From JBBQFC01 sp038321615 (GTDB lineage: Bacteria > Bacteroidota > Bacteroidia > Flavobacteriales_D > Cryomorphaceae), in the NCBI GenBank assembly GCA_038321615.1, contig JBBQFC010000005.1:1-64000 (forward strand): a stretch of DNA of 64,000 bases. The letters are read 5' to 3'. The notes below the pieces were generated by a model. That model was not told the origin of the DNA, made no database searches, and saw nothing but the letters and a program-made list of their open reading frames with translations. Below are positions 44,702 to 54,345 of the stretch, in pieces; position 1 is the first letter of the stretch, and the number at the start of each line of letters is the position of its first letter. The translations under genes and the position numbers were made by a program.

Positions 44702-45685
44702 ATGAGAGTAATTCAATTTAGAGAAGCGATTTGCGAAGCAATGAGCGAAGAAATGCGCAACGATAGCCGCGTATTTTTATTGGGCGAAGAAGTAGCAGAG
44801 TATAATGGAGCTTACAAGGCCAGCAAAGGAATGCTCGAAGAATTTGGCCCTAAGCGTGTGATAGACACGCCAATTGCGGAACTCGGTTTTTCGGGCATTG
44901 CAGTAGGTGCAGCTATGAATGGATTGCGTCCTATTGTAGAGTTCATGACATGGAATTTCGCTGTTCTTGCCGCCGATCAAATAATCAATTGTGCCGCTAA
45001 AATGCTGCAAATGAGCGGCGGCCAGTTTGGTGCCCCGGTCGTTTTCCGCGGCCCGAATGGGCCTGCTGGTCAGCTAGCGGCTACACACTCCCAGAGCTTC
45101 GAAGCGATTTATGCCCACATACCGGGTTTAAAAGTTATCACCCCATCCAACCCTTACGATGCGAAAGGCCTGCTGAAGGCAGCTATTCGCGATGACGATC
45201 CGATTGTGTTTATGGAGTCAGAGAAAATGTATGGCGACAAAGGCGAAGTTCCAGAAGGAGAGTATATTCTACCTATTGGAAAAGCAGATATAAAGCGCAA
45301 AGGAAGCGACGTAACAATCGTTTCGTTCGGGAAAATAATGAAGGTAGCTCTTGCCGCCGCCGAAGAATTAGCTCAGGACGGTATAGATGCCGAAGTTATT
45401 GACCTTCGCACTATTCGCCCGCTCGATATTGAGACAATCATTGCGAGTGTAAAACGCACCAACCGATTGGTAGTAGTGGAAGAAAGTTGGCCTGTGGCAT
45501 CTATTGCTTCCGAGATATCGCACCGCGTCCAAATCGCGGCTTTCGACTACCTCGATGCCCCCGTAACACGTGTTATGATGGCCGATACGCCCTTTCCGTT
45601 TGCAACCACTTTAATTGACGAGTCATTGCCTAATGTGAAGCGTACTGTTCGGGCAGTTAAGGAAGTGATGTACATTACCAAATGA
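44702..45685 (+). CDS. pdhB: pyruvate dehydrogenase E1 component, beta subunit
   Basis: 327 residues. FREAICEAMSEEMRNDSRVFLLGEEVAEYNGAYK near 6-39 has the conserved Glu that activates thiamine pyrophosphate. GIAVGAAMNGLRPIVEFMTW, GPNGPAGQLAATHSQSFEAIYAHIPGLKV and DDDPIVFMESEKMYG follow the E1-beta pattern of pyruvate dehydrogenases. It makes acetyl-CoA from pyruvate together with an alpha subunit, E2 and E3 that are encoded elsewhere, a common scattered arrangement in Bacteroidota. It is monocistronic, between a good promoter and a strong terminator. It is a major user of the TPP whose salvage is encoded at 7-11 kb. Confidence 0.95.
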   Translation: MRVIQFREAICEAMSEEMRNDSRVFLLGEEVAEYNGAYKASKGMLEEFGPKRVIDTPIAELGFSGIAVGAAMNGLRPIVEFMTWNFAVLAADQIINCAAKMLQMSGGQFGAPVVFRGPNGPAGQLAATHSQSFEAIYAHIPGLKVITPSNPYDAKGLLKAAIRDDDPIVFMESEKMYGDKGEVPEGEYILPIGKADIKRKGSDVTIVSFGKIMKVALAAAEELAQDGIDAEVIDLRTIRPLDIETIIASVKRTNRLVVVEESWPVASIASEISHRVQIAAFDYLDAPVTRVMMADTPFPFATTLIDESLPNVKRTVRAVKEVMYITK

Positions 45686-45708
45686 TCGATCTGAAATAGT
45701 TTGAAATG

Positions 45709-45734
45709 AGCCCTTTTCGAAGGGCTTTTTTTTT
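45709..45734 (+). terminator. pdhB terminator
   Basis: agccct and agggct arms with a TTTTCGA-type loop, followed by nine T. Confidence 0.88.
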
Positions 45735-45771
45735 TCGATTAAGCCGCCTTACCCGAAGGTTTAATCGGTAT

Positions 45772-45802
45772 TTGCGTAGATTAAAGTCAATTCCTACTTT
45801 TG
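45772..45802 (+). promoter_or_regulatory. promoter of the pyrophosphatase-YceI gene
   Basis: TTG at 45772-45774, 20 nt, then TACTTTTG at 45795-45802. The coding start at 45839 lies 36 nt further, which rules out an upstream in-frame start at 45800. Confidence 0.55.
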
Positions 45803-45838
45803 CGCTCCTTTAATCAGGAGCCATCAAACCAAAAGAAT

Positions 45839-48544
45839 ATGGATTTCGTCTACAAAAACATGATTTATTTCATCCCAGCCATGGGTGTCATTGGCCTCAT
45901 TATTATGGCCATTAAATCTGCCTGGGTTAGCAAGCAGGATCCTGGCGATGCGAGAATGGTCGAATTGGCGGGGTATATAGCCGATGGATCCATGGCCTTC
46001 CTAAAAGCAGAATGGAAAGTGCTTTCTTACTTTGTAGTGATTGCAGCCATAATACTTGGCTACAGCGGGACCTTGGTGCCTGAGTCAAGCCCAATCATAG
46101 CCATTGCTTTCATTATTGGAGCAATTCTTTCGGCTCTCGCCGGATATTTTGGGATGAAGATAGCCACGAAGGCAAATGTGCGCACCACCCAAGCGGCTCG
46201 TACCAGTTTGAAAGCTGCTTTGCAAGTATCATTTACAGGTGGTACCGTAATGGGTCTTGGTGTTGCAGGTTTGGCCGTACTCGGTTTGGGCAGTCTTTTT
46301 ATTGTTTTCCTTCACTTGTTCGTGCCGGAAGGCGCTGCCGCAAGTGGCCTCGAAATGAAACGTGCAATTGAAGTTTTAGCGGGTTTCTCCTTGGGGGCAG
46401 AATCTATTGCGCTATTTGCCCGTGTAGGTGGCGGTATTTATACCAAAGCAGCCGATGTAGGCGCTGACCTTGTAGGTAAAGTCGAAGCAGGTATTCCCGA
46501 AGATGACCCTCGTAATCCTGCTACCATCGCCGACAATGTGGGCGATAATGTGGGCGATGTGGCAGGAATGGGTGCCGACCTTTTTGGCTCGTACGTGGCC
46601 ACAATTCTTGCTACAATGGTTCTGGGACAGGAGATTAATTCCAACGATTCTTTTGGTGGTTTGGCTCCTATTCTCCTACCTATGGTTCTTGCAGGTCTCG
46701 GTTTGATCTTCTCGATCATCGGGACTATGCTGGTAAAGATCAAGTCGGATACCGATAGTGTGCTGCGTGCGCTCAATCTCGGTAACTGGACATCAATCGT
46801 CCTTACGGTCATTGCATCTTTCTTCTTAGTACAATTCATGCTTCCTGAGTCAATGTCGATTCGAGCATATGAGTTCACGCGAATGGATGTATTTTACGCC
46901 ATTCTAGTAGGTTCTGTGGTAGGTGCCTTGATCAGCATGATTACCGAGTATTACACCGCCATGGGTCGTCGTCCTGTAAACTCTATTGTGAAGCAATCTT
47001 CAACCGGCCACGCCACCAATATCATCGGTGGTCTCGCTGTAGGTATGGAGTCCACTGTATTACCTATCTTGGTTTTGGCTGCGGGAATCTATTTATCATT
47101 CGACTTTGCAGGCCTTTACGGGGTGGCTATTGCCGCCGCCGGTATGATGGCCACTACAGCCATGCAGCTCGCTATCGATGCCTTTGGCCCGATAGCCGAT
47201 AACGCGGGTGGAATTGCGGAAATGAGCGCCCTTCCCAAAGAAGTACGCGACCGCACTGACACGCTCGACGCTGTTGGAAATACTACCGCAGCAACTGGAA
47301 AAGGATTTGCAATTGCATCAGCAGCGCTTACAGCTCTGGCTCTTTTTGCCGCTTTTGTTGGAGTCGCTGGTATTGAATCTATCGACATTTTTAAAGCCGA
47401 TGTGCTCGCCGGATTATTCGTTGGTGGGATGATTCCTTTTATTTTCTCGTCTTTGGCTATCGCTGCGGTGGGTCGCGCTGCCATGGATATGGTTCAAGAA
47501 GTTCGCCGGCAGTTTCGTGAGATACCCGGAATTATGGAAGGAACAGCAAAACCTGAATACGAGAAATGTATCGAGATTTCTACCAAGGCATCCTTACGTG
47601 AGATGCTGCTGCCGGGAGCCATAACGCTGCTTACTCCGGTTATCGTCGGGTTCACTTTTGGCGCCGAAGTGCTCGGCGGTTTGCTAGCAGGTATAACAGT
47701 TTCGGGGGTATTGATGGGCATTTTTCAAAGCAATGCAGGCGGCGCTTGGGACAATGCCAAGAAGTCGTTCGAAAAAGGGGTAGAAATAAATGGGAAAATG
47801 GAGTACAAAGGTTCCGAGCCGCACAAGGCATCTGTAACCGGCGATACCGTTGGAGATCCTTTCAAAGATACTTCTGGGCCGTCCATGAACATCCTTATAA
47901 AGCTAACTTCTATTGTAGCTTTAATTATAGCGCCTCACCTTCCGGCGGAAAAAACCCAAAGCGATGAAGGCGTGCTCATGCAACAAGAAATGCGCCCTGC
48001 TGCTCTTGACGGGGCGGTTCAAATCGGTCAAGATGCCCAATTCACGTGGTTTGCTACAAAAGCGACCGGAAGACACAACGGTACGGTTCAGGGCGTTGGA
48101 GCAGCGAATTTTTCGGGTAATATTCTCGTCGACGGTCGCGTGGAAATTGATTTGAATACTATCCGCGTAGTTGATATTCAAGATCCCACCAGCAACAAGG
48201 AGCTCACCGATCATTTGAAAAGCAAGGACTTCTTTGATGCAGGTGCTCACCCAAAAGGCATGTTGCGCATTCAGAAAGCTGAAGCTCCAAAAGGTTCATC
48301 CACCATGTATGGGTTCGAAGGCACGCTCGATTTAAAGGGGATTCAAAAACCCGTAAAAGGAGGCTATGCTGTAAAGACGGAAGAAAGTGGCGCTCGCCGG
48401 GTTGTCGGTTCGTTCGACTTTGATCGTACAGATTATGATATTCGTTATGGTTCCGGAAAATTTTTCGAAAACTTAGGAGACAAGCTTATAGCCGATAGGG
48501 TCACCATCGGGTTTGATATCCCGGTTCCTGCCGAGAATAAATAG
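45839..48544 (+). CDS. hppA: membrane-bound ion-pumping pyrophosphatase fused to a YceI domain
   Basis: 901 residues. Residues 1 to about 702 are a complete membrane pyrophosphatase with about sixteen membrane segments: [12 protein letters not shown] near 204-215, [25 protein letters not shown] near 225-249, and [10 protein letters not shown] at 480-489. An Ala after GNTTA (Lys in potassium-independent enzymes) points to a potassium-dependent pump; whether it moves H+ or Na+ cannot be read by eye. The last pump segment ([12 protein letters not shown]) is followed by a linker, then about 180 residues of YceI type: [62 protein letters not shown]. YceI domains are lipocalin-like, periplasmic and bind isoprenoid chains. 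The pump's C-terminus faces outward, so the fusion is topologically sound. Confidence 0.93.
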   Translation: MDFVYKNMIYFIPAMGVIGLIIMAIKSAWVSKQDPGDARMVELAGYIADGSMAFLKAEWKVLSYFVVIAAIILGYSGTLVPESSPIIAIAFIIGAILSALAGYFGMKIATKANVRTTQAARTSLKAALQVSFTGGTVMGLGVAGLAVLGLGSLFIVFLHLFVPEGAAASGLEMKRAIEVLAGFSLGAESIALFARVGGGIYTKAADVGADLVGKVEAGIPEDDPRNPATIADNVGDNVGDVAGMGADLFGSYVATILATMVLGQEINSNDSFGGLAPILLPMVLAGLGLIFSIIGTMLVKIKSDTDSVLRALNLGNWTSIVLTVIASFFLVQFMLPESMSIRAYEFTRMDVFYAILVGSVVGALISMITEYYTAMGRRPVNSIVKQSSTGHATNIIGGLAVGMESTVLPILVLAAGIYLSFDFAGLYGVAIAAAGMMATTAMQLAIDAFGPIADNAGGIAEMSALPKEVRDRTDTLDAVGNTTAATGKGFAIASAALTALALFAAFVGVAGIESIDIFKADVLAGLFVGGMIPFIFSSLAIAAVGRAAMDMVQEVRRQFREIPGIMEGTAKPEYEKCIEISTKASLREMLLPGAITLLTPVIVGFTFGAEVLGGLLAGITVSGVLMGIFQSNAGGAWDNAKKSFEKGVEINGKMEYKGSEPHKASVTGDTVGDPFKDTSGPSMNILIKLTSIVALIIAPHLPAEKTQSDEGVLMQQEMRPAALDGAVQIGQDAQFTWFATKATGRHNGTVQGVGAANFSGNILVDGRVEIDLNTIRVVDIQDPTSNKELTDHLKSKDFFDAGAHPKGMLRIQKAEAPKGSSTMYGFEGTLDLKGIQKPVKGGYAVKTEESGARRVVGSFDFDRTDYDIRYGSGKFFENLGDKLIADRVTIGFDIPVPAENK

Positions 48545-48560
48545 CGGGGCATTTCTTTTG

Positions 48561-48597
48561 CAAGTTTCACAACGATCTGCTTTTGATCTGAAACTTG
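48561..48597. other. hairpin between convergent genes
   Basis: CAAGTTTCA and TGAAACTTG arms with an inner GATC/GATC pair, between the ends of the pyrophosphatase and deoxynucleoside kinase genes. It has no U tract and may be a weak shared terminator. Confidence 0.45.
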
Positions 48598-48609
48598 ACC
48601 TTTGGATCG

Positions 48610-49227
48610 TTATTTAAACAGGCCGTGGACTTCACCGTCCACTGCGGAAATGATCTTTCCGAGATCTTCTGGATTTTGGTGGAATGCGTTGCTGTCAACA
48701 TCGATCACGAGTAAGTTTCCTTTGTCATAAGTCGAAATCCAAGCCTCGTAGCGTTCATTCAAACGCTTCAAATAATCGAGCCGAATGGCCTCTTCGTACT
48801 GTCGACCGCGCTGCTGGATATTATTTACTAAAGCAGGAACCGTGGCACGCAGGTAAATCAAGAGGTCGGGTGGGGTGATAAAATGATCCATCGACGAGAA
48901 AAGTGAGTAGTAATTCTCGAAGTCTCGGGTGGTCATCAAGCCCATACTGTGCAAGTTTGGAGCAAAAATGTAAGCGTCTTCGTAGATTGTACGGTCTTGG
49001 ATTACATTGATTTTCTTTTGACGGAGATCCAATACCTGATTGAATCGATTGTTCAAAAAGTAGATTTGCAAGTTGAATGACCAGCGCTGCATGTCTTCAT
49101 AGAAGTCTAGAAGATAGGGGTTCTCATCGGCGTCCTCAAAGTGGCATTCCCATTTATAATGTTTGCCGAGGAGTTCGGTGAGGGTCGTTTTTCCGGAACC
49201 TATATTTCCGGCTATTGCAATGTGCAT
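48610..49227 (-). CDS. deoxynucleoside kinase
   Basis: 205 residues. P-loop GNIGSGKTT at 7-15, then ENPYLLDFYEDMQRWSFNLQIYFLNNRF near 36-63, DRTIYEDAYIF near 78-88 (the DRS-type catalytic motif) and the lid RGRQYEEAI near 138-146. It phosphorylates deoxyadenosine, deoxyguanosine or related nucleosides for salvage; the exact specificity is not clear. It is monocistronic and convergent with the pyrophosphatase gene. Confidence 0.93.
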   Translation of the reverse strand: MHIAIAGNIGSGKTTLTELLGKHYKWECHFEDADENPYLLDFYEDMQRWSFNLQIYFLNNRFNQVLDLRQKKINVIQDRTIYEDAYIFAPNLHSMGLMTTRDFENYYSLFSSMDHFITPPDLLIYLRATVPALVNNIQQRGRQYEEAIRLDYLKRLNERYEAWISTYDKGNLLVIDVDSNAFHQNPEDLGKIISAVDGEVHGLFK

Positions 49228-49246
49228 ATCGATTTAATCTAAGTGC

Positions 49247-49254
49247 CAAAAGTA
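49247..49254 (-). promoter_or_regulatory. probable -7 box of the deoxynucleoside kinase gene
   Basis: TACTTTTG on the minus strand, 19 nt before the ATG; no -33 TTG at the usual distance. Confidence 0.4.
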
Positions 49255-49282
49255 CAAATATTGCCCTATGTGCAGTACCTTA

Positions 49283-50074
49283 TCAACGTGAAGTAATTTC
49301 CAGGATTTGAATCTGGGTTGCAGAGCGCACTGCAATGCGGTTATCAAAGATCACCGCATCTAAACTTCCGATTGGTAGGTCTATAACATCGGTGATAAAA
49401 GTGCGCGTATCATAAAGTTTGAGTTTGCCATCTTCAAAATAGGCGAGTTGAGTTTCGAAAATTTGAAAATCTGCGATGCCTGTAATTGGAATGGTTTTGA
49501 TATACGTTCCGAAAATATCGAAGACCAAAATCCCGGTGCCAGGATTATTTAAGTAGCATTTATTCGCAAACTCTACCATGGCTGTTGGCCTGAGTTCAAT
49601 ATTTAAGAGTTGAGCTAAATTACCTGTATAGGCTGTTCTAGCAAACCTATCGTCCAATCGGGTCAGAGAAAAACGCATGGCATCGTAAAACCAATAGTGA
49701 TTTTGTATGGAGCTGCAACCTAAGGTTCCCAGACCTATTTCGTAGTCGAGTAGGTGAATCACTCCGCGATTATTGGTGAGTGTATTGTCGAGCAAGGCGG
49801 CTGAATTTAAGTCGGCGTAAATGACCAGGGGTCGGAGCGGAAAGCTCACATCCAAGGCATCGACCGCTCCTAATTTTAGGTCGCTGTAGCGAAATTGAAA
49901 GGAGCCATTTCGAGTATACTTGTAAATTTCGGCACCACTTATAGCGTAAATATTCTGCAGATTGTCGATGACGATTTTATCGCATTTCTTTTCGATAACA
50001 GCTATTTCGGTCCATTGCCCAAGGGCGAACAAAATAGAAATAAACAGGAAAGCAACGGTCAAGAGCGGCTTCAA
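49283..50074 (-). CDS. secreted beta-propeller-like protein of unknown function
   Basis: 263 residues with a TTG start that overlaps the GH3 stop (TTGA). The signal peptide is LLTVAFLFISILFALGQ. The mature part is almost all beta: repeated short strands with aromatic ends such as KIVIDNLQNIYAIS, EIYKYTRNGSFQFRYSD, TGILVFDIFGTYIKTI and KLKLYDTRTFITDVIDL. These resemble the blades of an NHL- or WD-like propeller of about five or six blades. No catalytic motif is seen. The tight coupling to GH3 suggests a shared transcript, not necessarily shared function. Confidence 0.7.
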   Translation of the reverse strand: MKPLLTVAFLFISILFALGQWTEIAVIEKKCDKIVIDNLQNIYAISGAEIYKYTRNGSFQFRYSDLKLGAVDALDVSFPLRPLVIYADLNSAALLDNTLTNNRGVIHLLDYEIGLGTLGCSSIQNHYWFYDAMRFSLTRLDDRFARTAYTGNLAQLLNIELRPTAMVEFANKCYLNNPGTGILVFDIFGTYIKTIPITGIADFQIFETQLAYFEDGKLKLYDTRTFITDVIDLPIGSLDAVIFDNRIAVRSATQIQILEITSR

Positions 50075-51588
50075 GGTACAAGCTGATTATAGGCAAGAAT
50101 ATCGTCGAGAATCGCTCGATCGTTCGAAAGTCGGGGTACTTTATGCTGGCCGCCTAACTTTCCTTTATGCTTTAGCCAATTGTAAAAAGTTCCCGAAGGT
50201 AAAAAGTGAATCTGAGGCTTTTGCAAGCTCAGATCAGCCGTGCGCTTGGCTTCATAATCGCTATTCAGTGTTTTAAGGTATCCATCGAGAATACCGGCAA
50301 ATTCTTCCTTATTCAGCGGTTCTTGCTCAAACTCTATGAGCCATTGATGGGCCCCGCGCGAATCTAAATCCATATAAATTGGTCCAGCCGTAAAGTCTTT
50401 CACCCTGCAATCAAGTTTTTCGCAAGTTAGCGCTAAGGCTTTTTCCGCATTGTCGACCATGAGTTCTTCCCCAAACGCGTTAATGAAGCTTTTCGTCCGT
50501 CCGGCCACCCTTATTCGGTAGGGCTTAGTAGAAGTAAACTCTATGGTATCGCCAAGGCGATACCGCCAAAGACCGGCATTGGTAGAGATAACCAATTCAT
50601 ACACTTTGTGAATTTCCACATCTTCGAGTAAGATGGTTTTGGGCTGCTCTTCTAAACTATTGGCCAAAGGAATGAACTCGTAAAAAATGCCGTAGTCGAG
50701 CATAAGCAGCATATCATCTGCACCTGCCCGGTCTTGAATTCCGAAAAAGCCCTCGCTGGCATTGTAATTCTCGTAGCATTGCAGCTTATAGCCACCTATA
50801 AGCGCGTGAAAATGCTTGCGATAAGGTGCGAAACTTATTCCGCCGTGCATGTAAAGCTCAAAATTGGGCCATACTTCACTCATTTGTTTGGCACCCTTGA
50901 GTTCCAATATGCGCTTGAGCAGCAGCAATGTCCATGAAGGTACCCCGGCCATATTGGATACGTCTTCGTCCATGACGCTTCGTGCCATGCGCTCTATCTT
51001 CGTTTCCCATTCGTCCATAAGCGCTATGTCTCGCTCTGGCACCCGCTTGAACTCCACCCAGAAGGGTAAATTCTTGATTATAATGGCTGACAAATCGCCG
51101 TAATAGGAGTCCTTGTTTAGTGCGTTTATCTGGCTGCTTCCTCCAATAGCGAGTGATTTGCCACCGTACACATTATTGTTCGGATGATTGTGATCATATA
51201 CGGCTAGCAGGTCTTTACCTGCTTTGTAATGGCAATCATCCAATGCTTCGCGGCTCACGGGTATAAACTTGCTTTTATCGCTTGTGGTACCCGATGATTT
51301 GGCAAACCAAGAAATCTCCGTGGGCCAAATTAGGCCTTGTTCACCCGCTTGCAGTCTTTTAACGTAAGGCTTCAAATCTTCGTAGGTCTGCAGCGGAACG
51401 CTGTTGCGGAAGCGATTGACATTGGTAATGTCTTTGTAGCCGTGCGCCTTACCCCATTCGGTCGATGCTCCCATTTGGAGCAGGTAATTGAGCACTTCGG
51501 TTTGAACTTCATGGGGATATTTCATAAAAAGCTCCATCTGATGAAAGCGCTTTTGCATAAACCAAGAGAAAACAGAATTGAGAGCCAT
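50071..51588 (-). CDS. GH3-family acyl-acid amido synthetase
   Basis: 505 residues from the ATG at 51588. It belongs to the GH3 (auxin-responsive promoter) adenylate-forming superfamily: SWFAKSSGTTSDKSKFIPVSREAL near 96-119 is the nucleotide-binding loop, and YENYNASEGFFGIQDR near 283-298, AGLWRYRLGDTIEFTS near 353-368 and GRTKSFINAFGEELMVDNAE near 377-396 are the other family motifs. Plant members join amino acids to acyl acids such as auxin or jasmonate. Bacterial members are common in Bacteroidota and uncharacterised. An 83-codon upstream extension lies antisense to the divergent DUF2797 gene and is rejected, because a TACCTTTG box sits 18 nt before this ATG. Confidence 0.9.
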   Translation of the reverse strand: MALNSVFSWFMQKRFHQMELFMKYPHEVQTEVLNYLLQMGASTEWGKAHGYKDITNVNRFRNSVPLQTYEDLKPYVKRLQAGEQGLIWPTEISWFAKSSGTTSDKSKFIPVSREALDDCHYKAGKDLLAVYDHNHPNNNVYGGKSLAIGGSSQINALNKDSYYGDLSAIIIKNLPFWVEFKRVPERDIALMDEWETKIERMARSVMDEDVSNMAGVPSWTLLLLKRILELKGAKQMSEVWPNFELYMHGGISFAPYRKHFHALIGGYKLQCYENYNASEGFFGIQDRAGADDMLLMLDYGIFYEFIPLANSLEEQPKTILLEDVEIHKVYELVISTNAGLWRYRLGDTIEFTSTKPYRIRVAGRTKSFINAFGEELMVDNAEKALALTCEKLDCRVKDFTAGPIYMDLDSRGAHQWLIEFEQEPLNKEEFAGILDGYLKTLNSDYEAKRTADLSLQKPQIHFLPSGTFYNWLKHKGKLGGQHKVPRLSNDRAILDDILAYNQLVP

Positions 51589-51606
51589 ACCTTCGCGGAG
51601 AATAAT

Positions 51607-51614
51607 CAAAGGTA
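51607..51614 (-). promoter_or_regulatory. probable -7 box of the GH3 gene
   Basis: TACCTTTG on the minus strand, 18 nt before the GH3 ATG at 51588; no -33 box is visible. It decides the start. Confidence 0.45.
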
Positions 51615-51633
51615 TAATATACAACGAATTGGC

Positions 51634-52434
51634 ATGAAGGAACGTGGCTTGCTGCGAAAAATGAAGGGAACTCTGGCTGAGCCTATCACTTACAGCCTCG
51701 ACTTGGGTAGCAAAAACGCAGTTATTCTCAACTCTTTTATAGGCTCCCAATTCAATATTGTTTGGACTGGCCGAATTTTTTGCCTCCGGTGCGGAAGGAG
51801 TATTCAAAAAACCTACGGCGATGGTCTTTGCTTCCAATGTTTTTCGGAAGCGCCAGAAGCCTCACCCTGTATAATCCGACCAGAGCTTTGCGAAGCACAT
51901 AATCATCAAGGGCGAGACGTGGAGTGGGAATTGAACCATCATTTTCAGCCCCATGTGGTTTATTTGGCTCAGACCAACATTATAAAAATAGGGGTAACCA
52001 GAGAAATTCAAGTGCCATCGCGGTGGATAGATCAAGGTGCAGGGCGAGCCTTGATATTTGCCATTACCCCTTACCGTCAATTGGCGGGCAGGATAGAAGT
52101 AGAAATGAAGCAATATCTATCCGACCGTACCGATTGGCGAAAAATGCTGATCAATGCGGTCGACCACACAAGCCTGGAGGAAACCAGGGATACCTTTGGT
52201 AGTTTTCTCCCAGCCGAACTGGCACAATACCTCCGAACTGACTTCGACGTGCTTCCTTTAACCTACCCAGTGCTGGAGTATCCTGCGGCTATTAAATCTA
52301 TTAAGTTAGAATCTGGATCAGAAAGCCAAGGCCGGCTCACTGGTATTCGCGGTCAATATCTTTACTGGGATGCAGATAGGGTGATGAATATTCGTAAATA
52401 CAGCGGGTTTGAAGTTGATGTGCAGGCTTCATAG
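51634..52434 (+). CDS. DUF2797 zinc-finger protein
   Basis: 266 residues from the ATG at 51634. The opening MKERGLLRKMKGTLAEPITYSL is typical of the family, followed by a four-cysteine zinc knuckle (CLRCGRS near 51-57 and GLCFQCF near 64-70). Then come YLAQTNIIKIGVTREIQVPSRWIDQGA near 111-137 and PYRQLAGRIEVEMKQYLSDRTDWRKML. The central part resembles a GIY-YIG-like fold (residues VYLAQT and KIGVT), the nuclease-fold idea being an inference. Open frame continues 99 codons upstream but overlaps the GH3 coding region and is rejected. Function unknown. Confidence 0.85.
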   Translation: MKERGLLRKMKGTLAEPITYSLDLGSKNAVILNSFIGSQFNIVWTGRIFCLRCGRSIQKTYGDGLCFQCFSEAPEASPCIIRPELCEAHNHQGRDVEWELNHHFQPHVVYLAQTNIIKIGVTREIQVPSRWIDQGAGRALIFAITPYRQLAGRIEVEMKQYLSDRTDWRKMLINAVDHTSLEETRDTFGSFLPAELAQYLRTDFDVLPLTYPVLEYPAAIKSIKLESGSESQGRLTGIRGQYLYWDADRVMNIRKYSGFEVDVQAS

Positions 52435-52446
52435 CGCCTTATCATT

Positions 52447-54261
52447 TTATTCAAATGCGTAACCAAAAGGTAGGAGCATCTGAATACCGTTGAGCTCCTT
52501 CGCCTTGCGAATCTCATTAAATTGTTGGAGCATGGCCGCATCGCCTTGGAAATATCCGTTGAGCAGCATTATGCCAGCTTGCGCGCTGAAGTCTTCCATC
52601 AATTGCTCGAATGGGTCTTTCATTTCAGGATAAGCTTTCAACTTGTAGTCTTTTACATTCGCAAGTTCTGCGGCTTTGGCAATGGCATCGTTTAGGCCGC
52701 CGTAGCTATCAACCAAGCCAATAGGTATGGCATCGATCCCGCTCCACACGCGGCCTTGGCCAATGGAATCCACCTTTGCTGCCGACATATCTCTGCCTTG
52801 GCCGACGCGGCTTACAAAGGTGGCATAGGTAGAATCAACACTATTTTGAATAAAGGCATACTCCATATCGGTAAGGGGCCTTGTAACGTTTGGAAAATCT
52901 GCATATTTTCCGGTTTTTACCCCATCGAATGTGATTCCAAATTTGTTGTTAAACAGACCTTTCACATTGGGAATCACTCCAAATACCCCAATAGACCCCG
53001 TTATCGTATTCGGCATGGCCATAATATGATCGGCTGCTGCAGCGATATAGTAACCTCCCGAAGCGGCTACATCGCCCATAGATACTACAAGCGGTTTTGC
53101 GGCTTTTGCCAGCACTGTTTCCCTCCAGATTACATCGCTGGCCAAGGCACTCCCACCGGGCGAGTTTACCCTGAGCACTATGGCCTTAATGCTCGAATCG
53201 CGTCGAGCTTCGCGTATCGCGCGGGCAAATGCATCGCTGCCAATTTCATCTTCGGTCCCGTCGCCGCCGCCAATGCCGCCACTGGCGTAAACCACTGCTA
53301 TTTTGGCTTTGTCAAAATCAAATTCAAAATCATCACCCCCCGACGATTTGGGAGCTCTGATATACTTCGTAAGGCTTATTGTTTCCAAATCGTCCTTTTC
53401 TTCCGTTTCGGTTTTGGTTTTTAGAATGGAGAGCACTTCATCGAAGTGTTTCACGTCGGTGGCCAAGCCAGCGGCAACGGCATCTTTACCATCTTGCACA
53501 CGGTATGTATCTGCAATCTCTTGCAGTTGGGCTGCTGATAGATTTCTCGATTTCCCTATTTGGCTGAGCATATTATTCCAAATGCTACCCATCCACTGCT
53601 CGGTTTGCGCTCTGTTTGCCTGGCTCATTTCGTCGAGCATAAAGGGTTCTACGGCGCTTTTGAATTTGTTGTTGGAACCGCGAATAATCTGCATTTCGAT
53701 TTCGAGTTTTTCGAACATACCTTTTAAGAAGGCAATGTTGGTGCTAAGACCCCTAAAATCAATCACTCCTTCTGGGTAAACGTAGATTTCATCAGAAACC
53801 GAAGCCAAATAATAAGCCTTTTGGCTGTACATTTCGCTGTAGCTCACTATCCATTTGCCCGACGTTTTAAAGTCTATCAATGCATTTCGGATTTCTTCGG
53901 TAGTGGCCATACCCCCGCCTACTCCCGATATATCGAGGAAGATGCCGGCAATGTTTTCATCCGTTTTAGCATCTTTTAAGGCTTCCAGTATTTGGTCCAA
54001 ACCGAGTACGCTTGAAGATGCGAAAGGACCAAAATTGAAGTCAAACTGCTTCTCAGGACCCCGGTCGGCGATGGGTTTGTCTAATTCTATATGTAGAATG
54101 GTATTGTCTTTTACATTTACAGGCGAATCTGAAGTGTTAAATTCGCCCAAAGCGGAAGAAATCGCACCACCGACTACCACGATGAGTATAAAGAACAATA
54201 GGAATGTTGATACAATGGTGCCGAGTATGCTGGCTAATGTGAATTTCAGAAATTGTCGCAT
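52447..54261 (-). CDS. sppA: signal peptide peptidase SppA, 67-kDa type
   Basis: 604 residues. An N-terminal membrane anchor (TLASILGTIVSTFLLFFILIVVVGG) precedes two tandem crotonase-like domains. The catalytic Lys lies in the first domain (MYSQKAYYLASVSDEIYV, near residue 148) and the nucleophile Ser in the second (MGDVAASGGYYIAAAADHIMA, near residue 395). This Ser-Lys arrangement across two halves is that of E. coli SppA, which clears cut signal peptides from the membrane. The linker between halves is rich in Glu, Asp and Lys. It is divergent from folK. Confidence 0.95.
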   Translation of the reverse strand: MRQFLKFTLASILGTIVSTFLLFFILIVVVGGAISSALGEFNTSDSPVNVKDNTILHIELDKPIADRGPEKQFDFNFGPFASSSVLGLDQILEALKDAKTDENIAGIFLDISGVGGGMATTEEIRNALIDFKTSGKWIVSYSEMYSQKAYYLASVSDEIYVYPEGVIDFRGLSTNIAFLKGMFEKLEIEMQIIRGSNNKFKSAVEPFMLDEMSQANRAQTEQWMGSIWNNMLSQIGKSRNLSAAQLQEIADTYRVQDGKDAVAAGLATDVKHFDEVLSILKTKTETEEKDDLETISLTKYIRAPKSSGGDDFEFDFDKAKIAVVYASGGIGGGDGTEDEIGSDAFARAIREARRDSSIKAIVLRVNSPGGSALASDVIWRETVLAKAAKPLVVSMGDVAASGGYYIAAAADHIMAMPNTITGSIGVFGVIPNVKGLFNNKFGITFDGVKTGKYADFPNVTRPLTDMEYAFIQNSVDSTYATFVSRVGQGRDMSAAKVDSIGQGRVWSGIDAIPIGLVDSYGGLNDAIAKAAELANVKDYKLKAYPEMKDPFEQLMEDFSAQAGIMLLNGYFQGDAAMLQQFNEIRKAKELNGIQMLLPFGYAFE

Positions 54262-54345
54262 GAAAGAGTTTTACAGACTGCAATATTACGCGTTCAGAAG
54301 ATTTGAATTTCTGCTTTTTCCACAAATGGCTGAGGAGTGGGTTTA

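Noticed and set aside
46438..46878. 146-codon minus-strand frame inside the pyrophosphatase
   Set aside because: Antisense shadow of the most conserved pump segment.
51337..51633. N-terminal extension of the DUF2797 gene
   Set aside because: It is antisense to GH3 coding sequence and precedes the point where family similarity begins (MKERGLLRKMKG).
51589..51837. 83-codon N-terminal extension of GH3
   Set aside because: Antisense to the DUF2797 zinc-finger coding region and upstream of the predicted promoter box; GH3 similarity begins at the later ATG.
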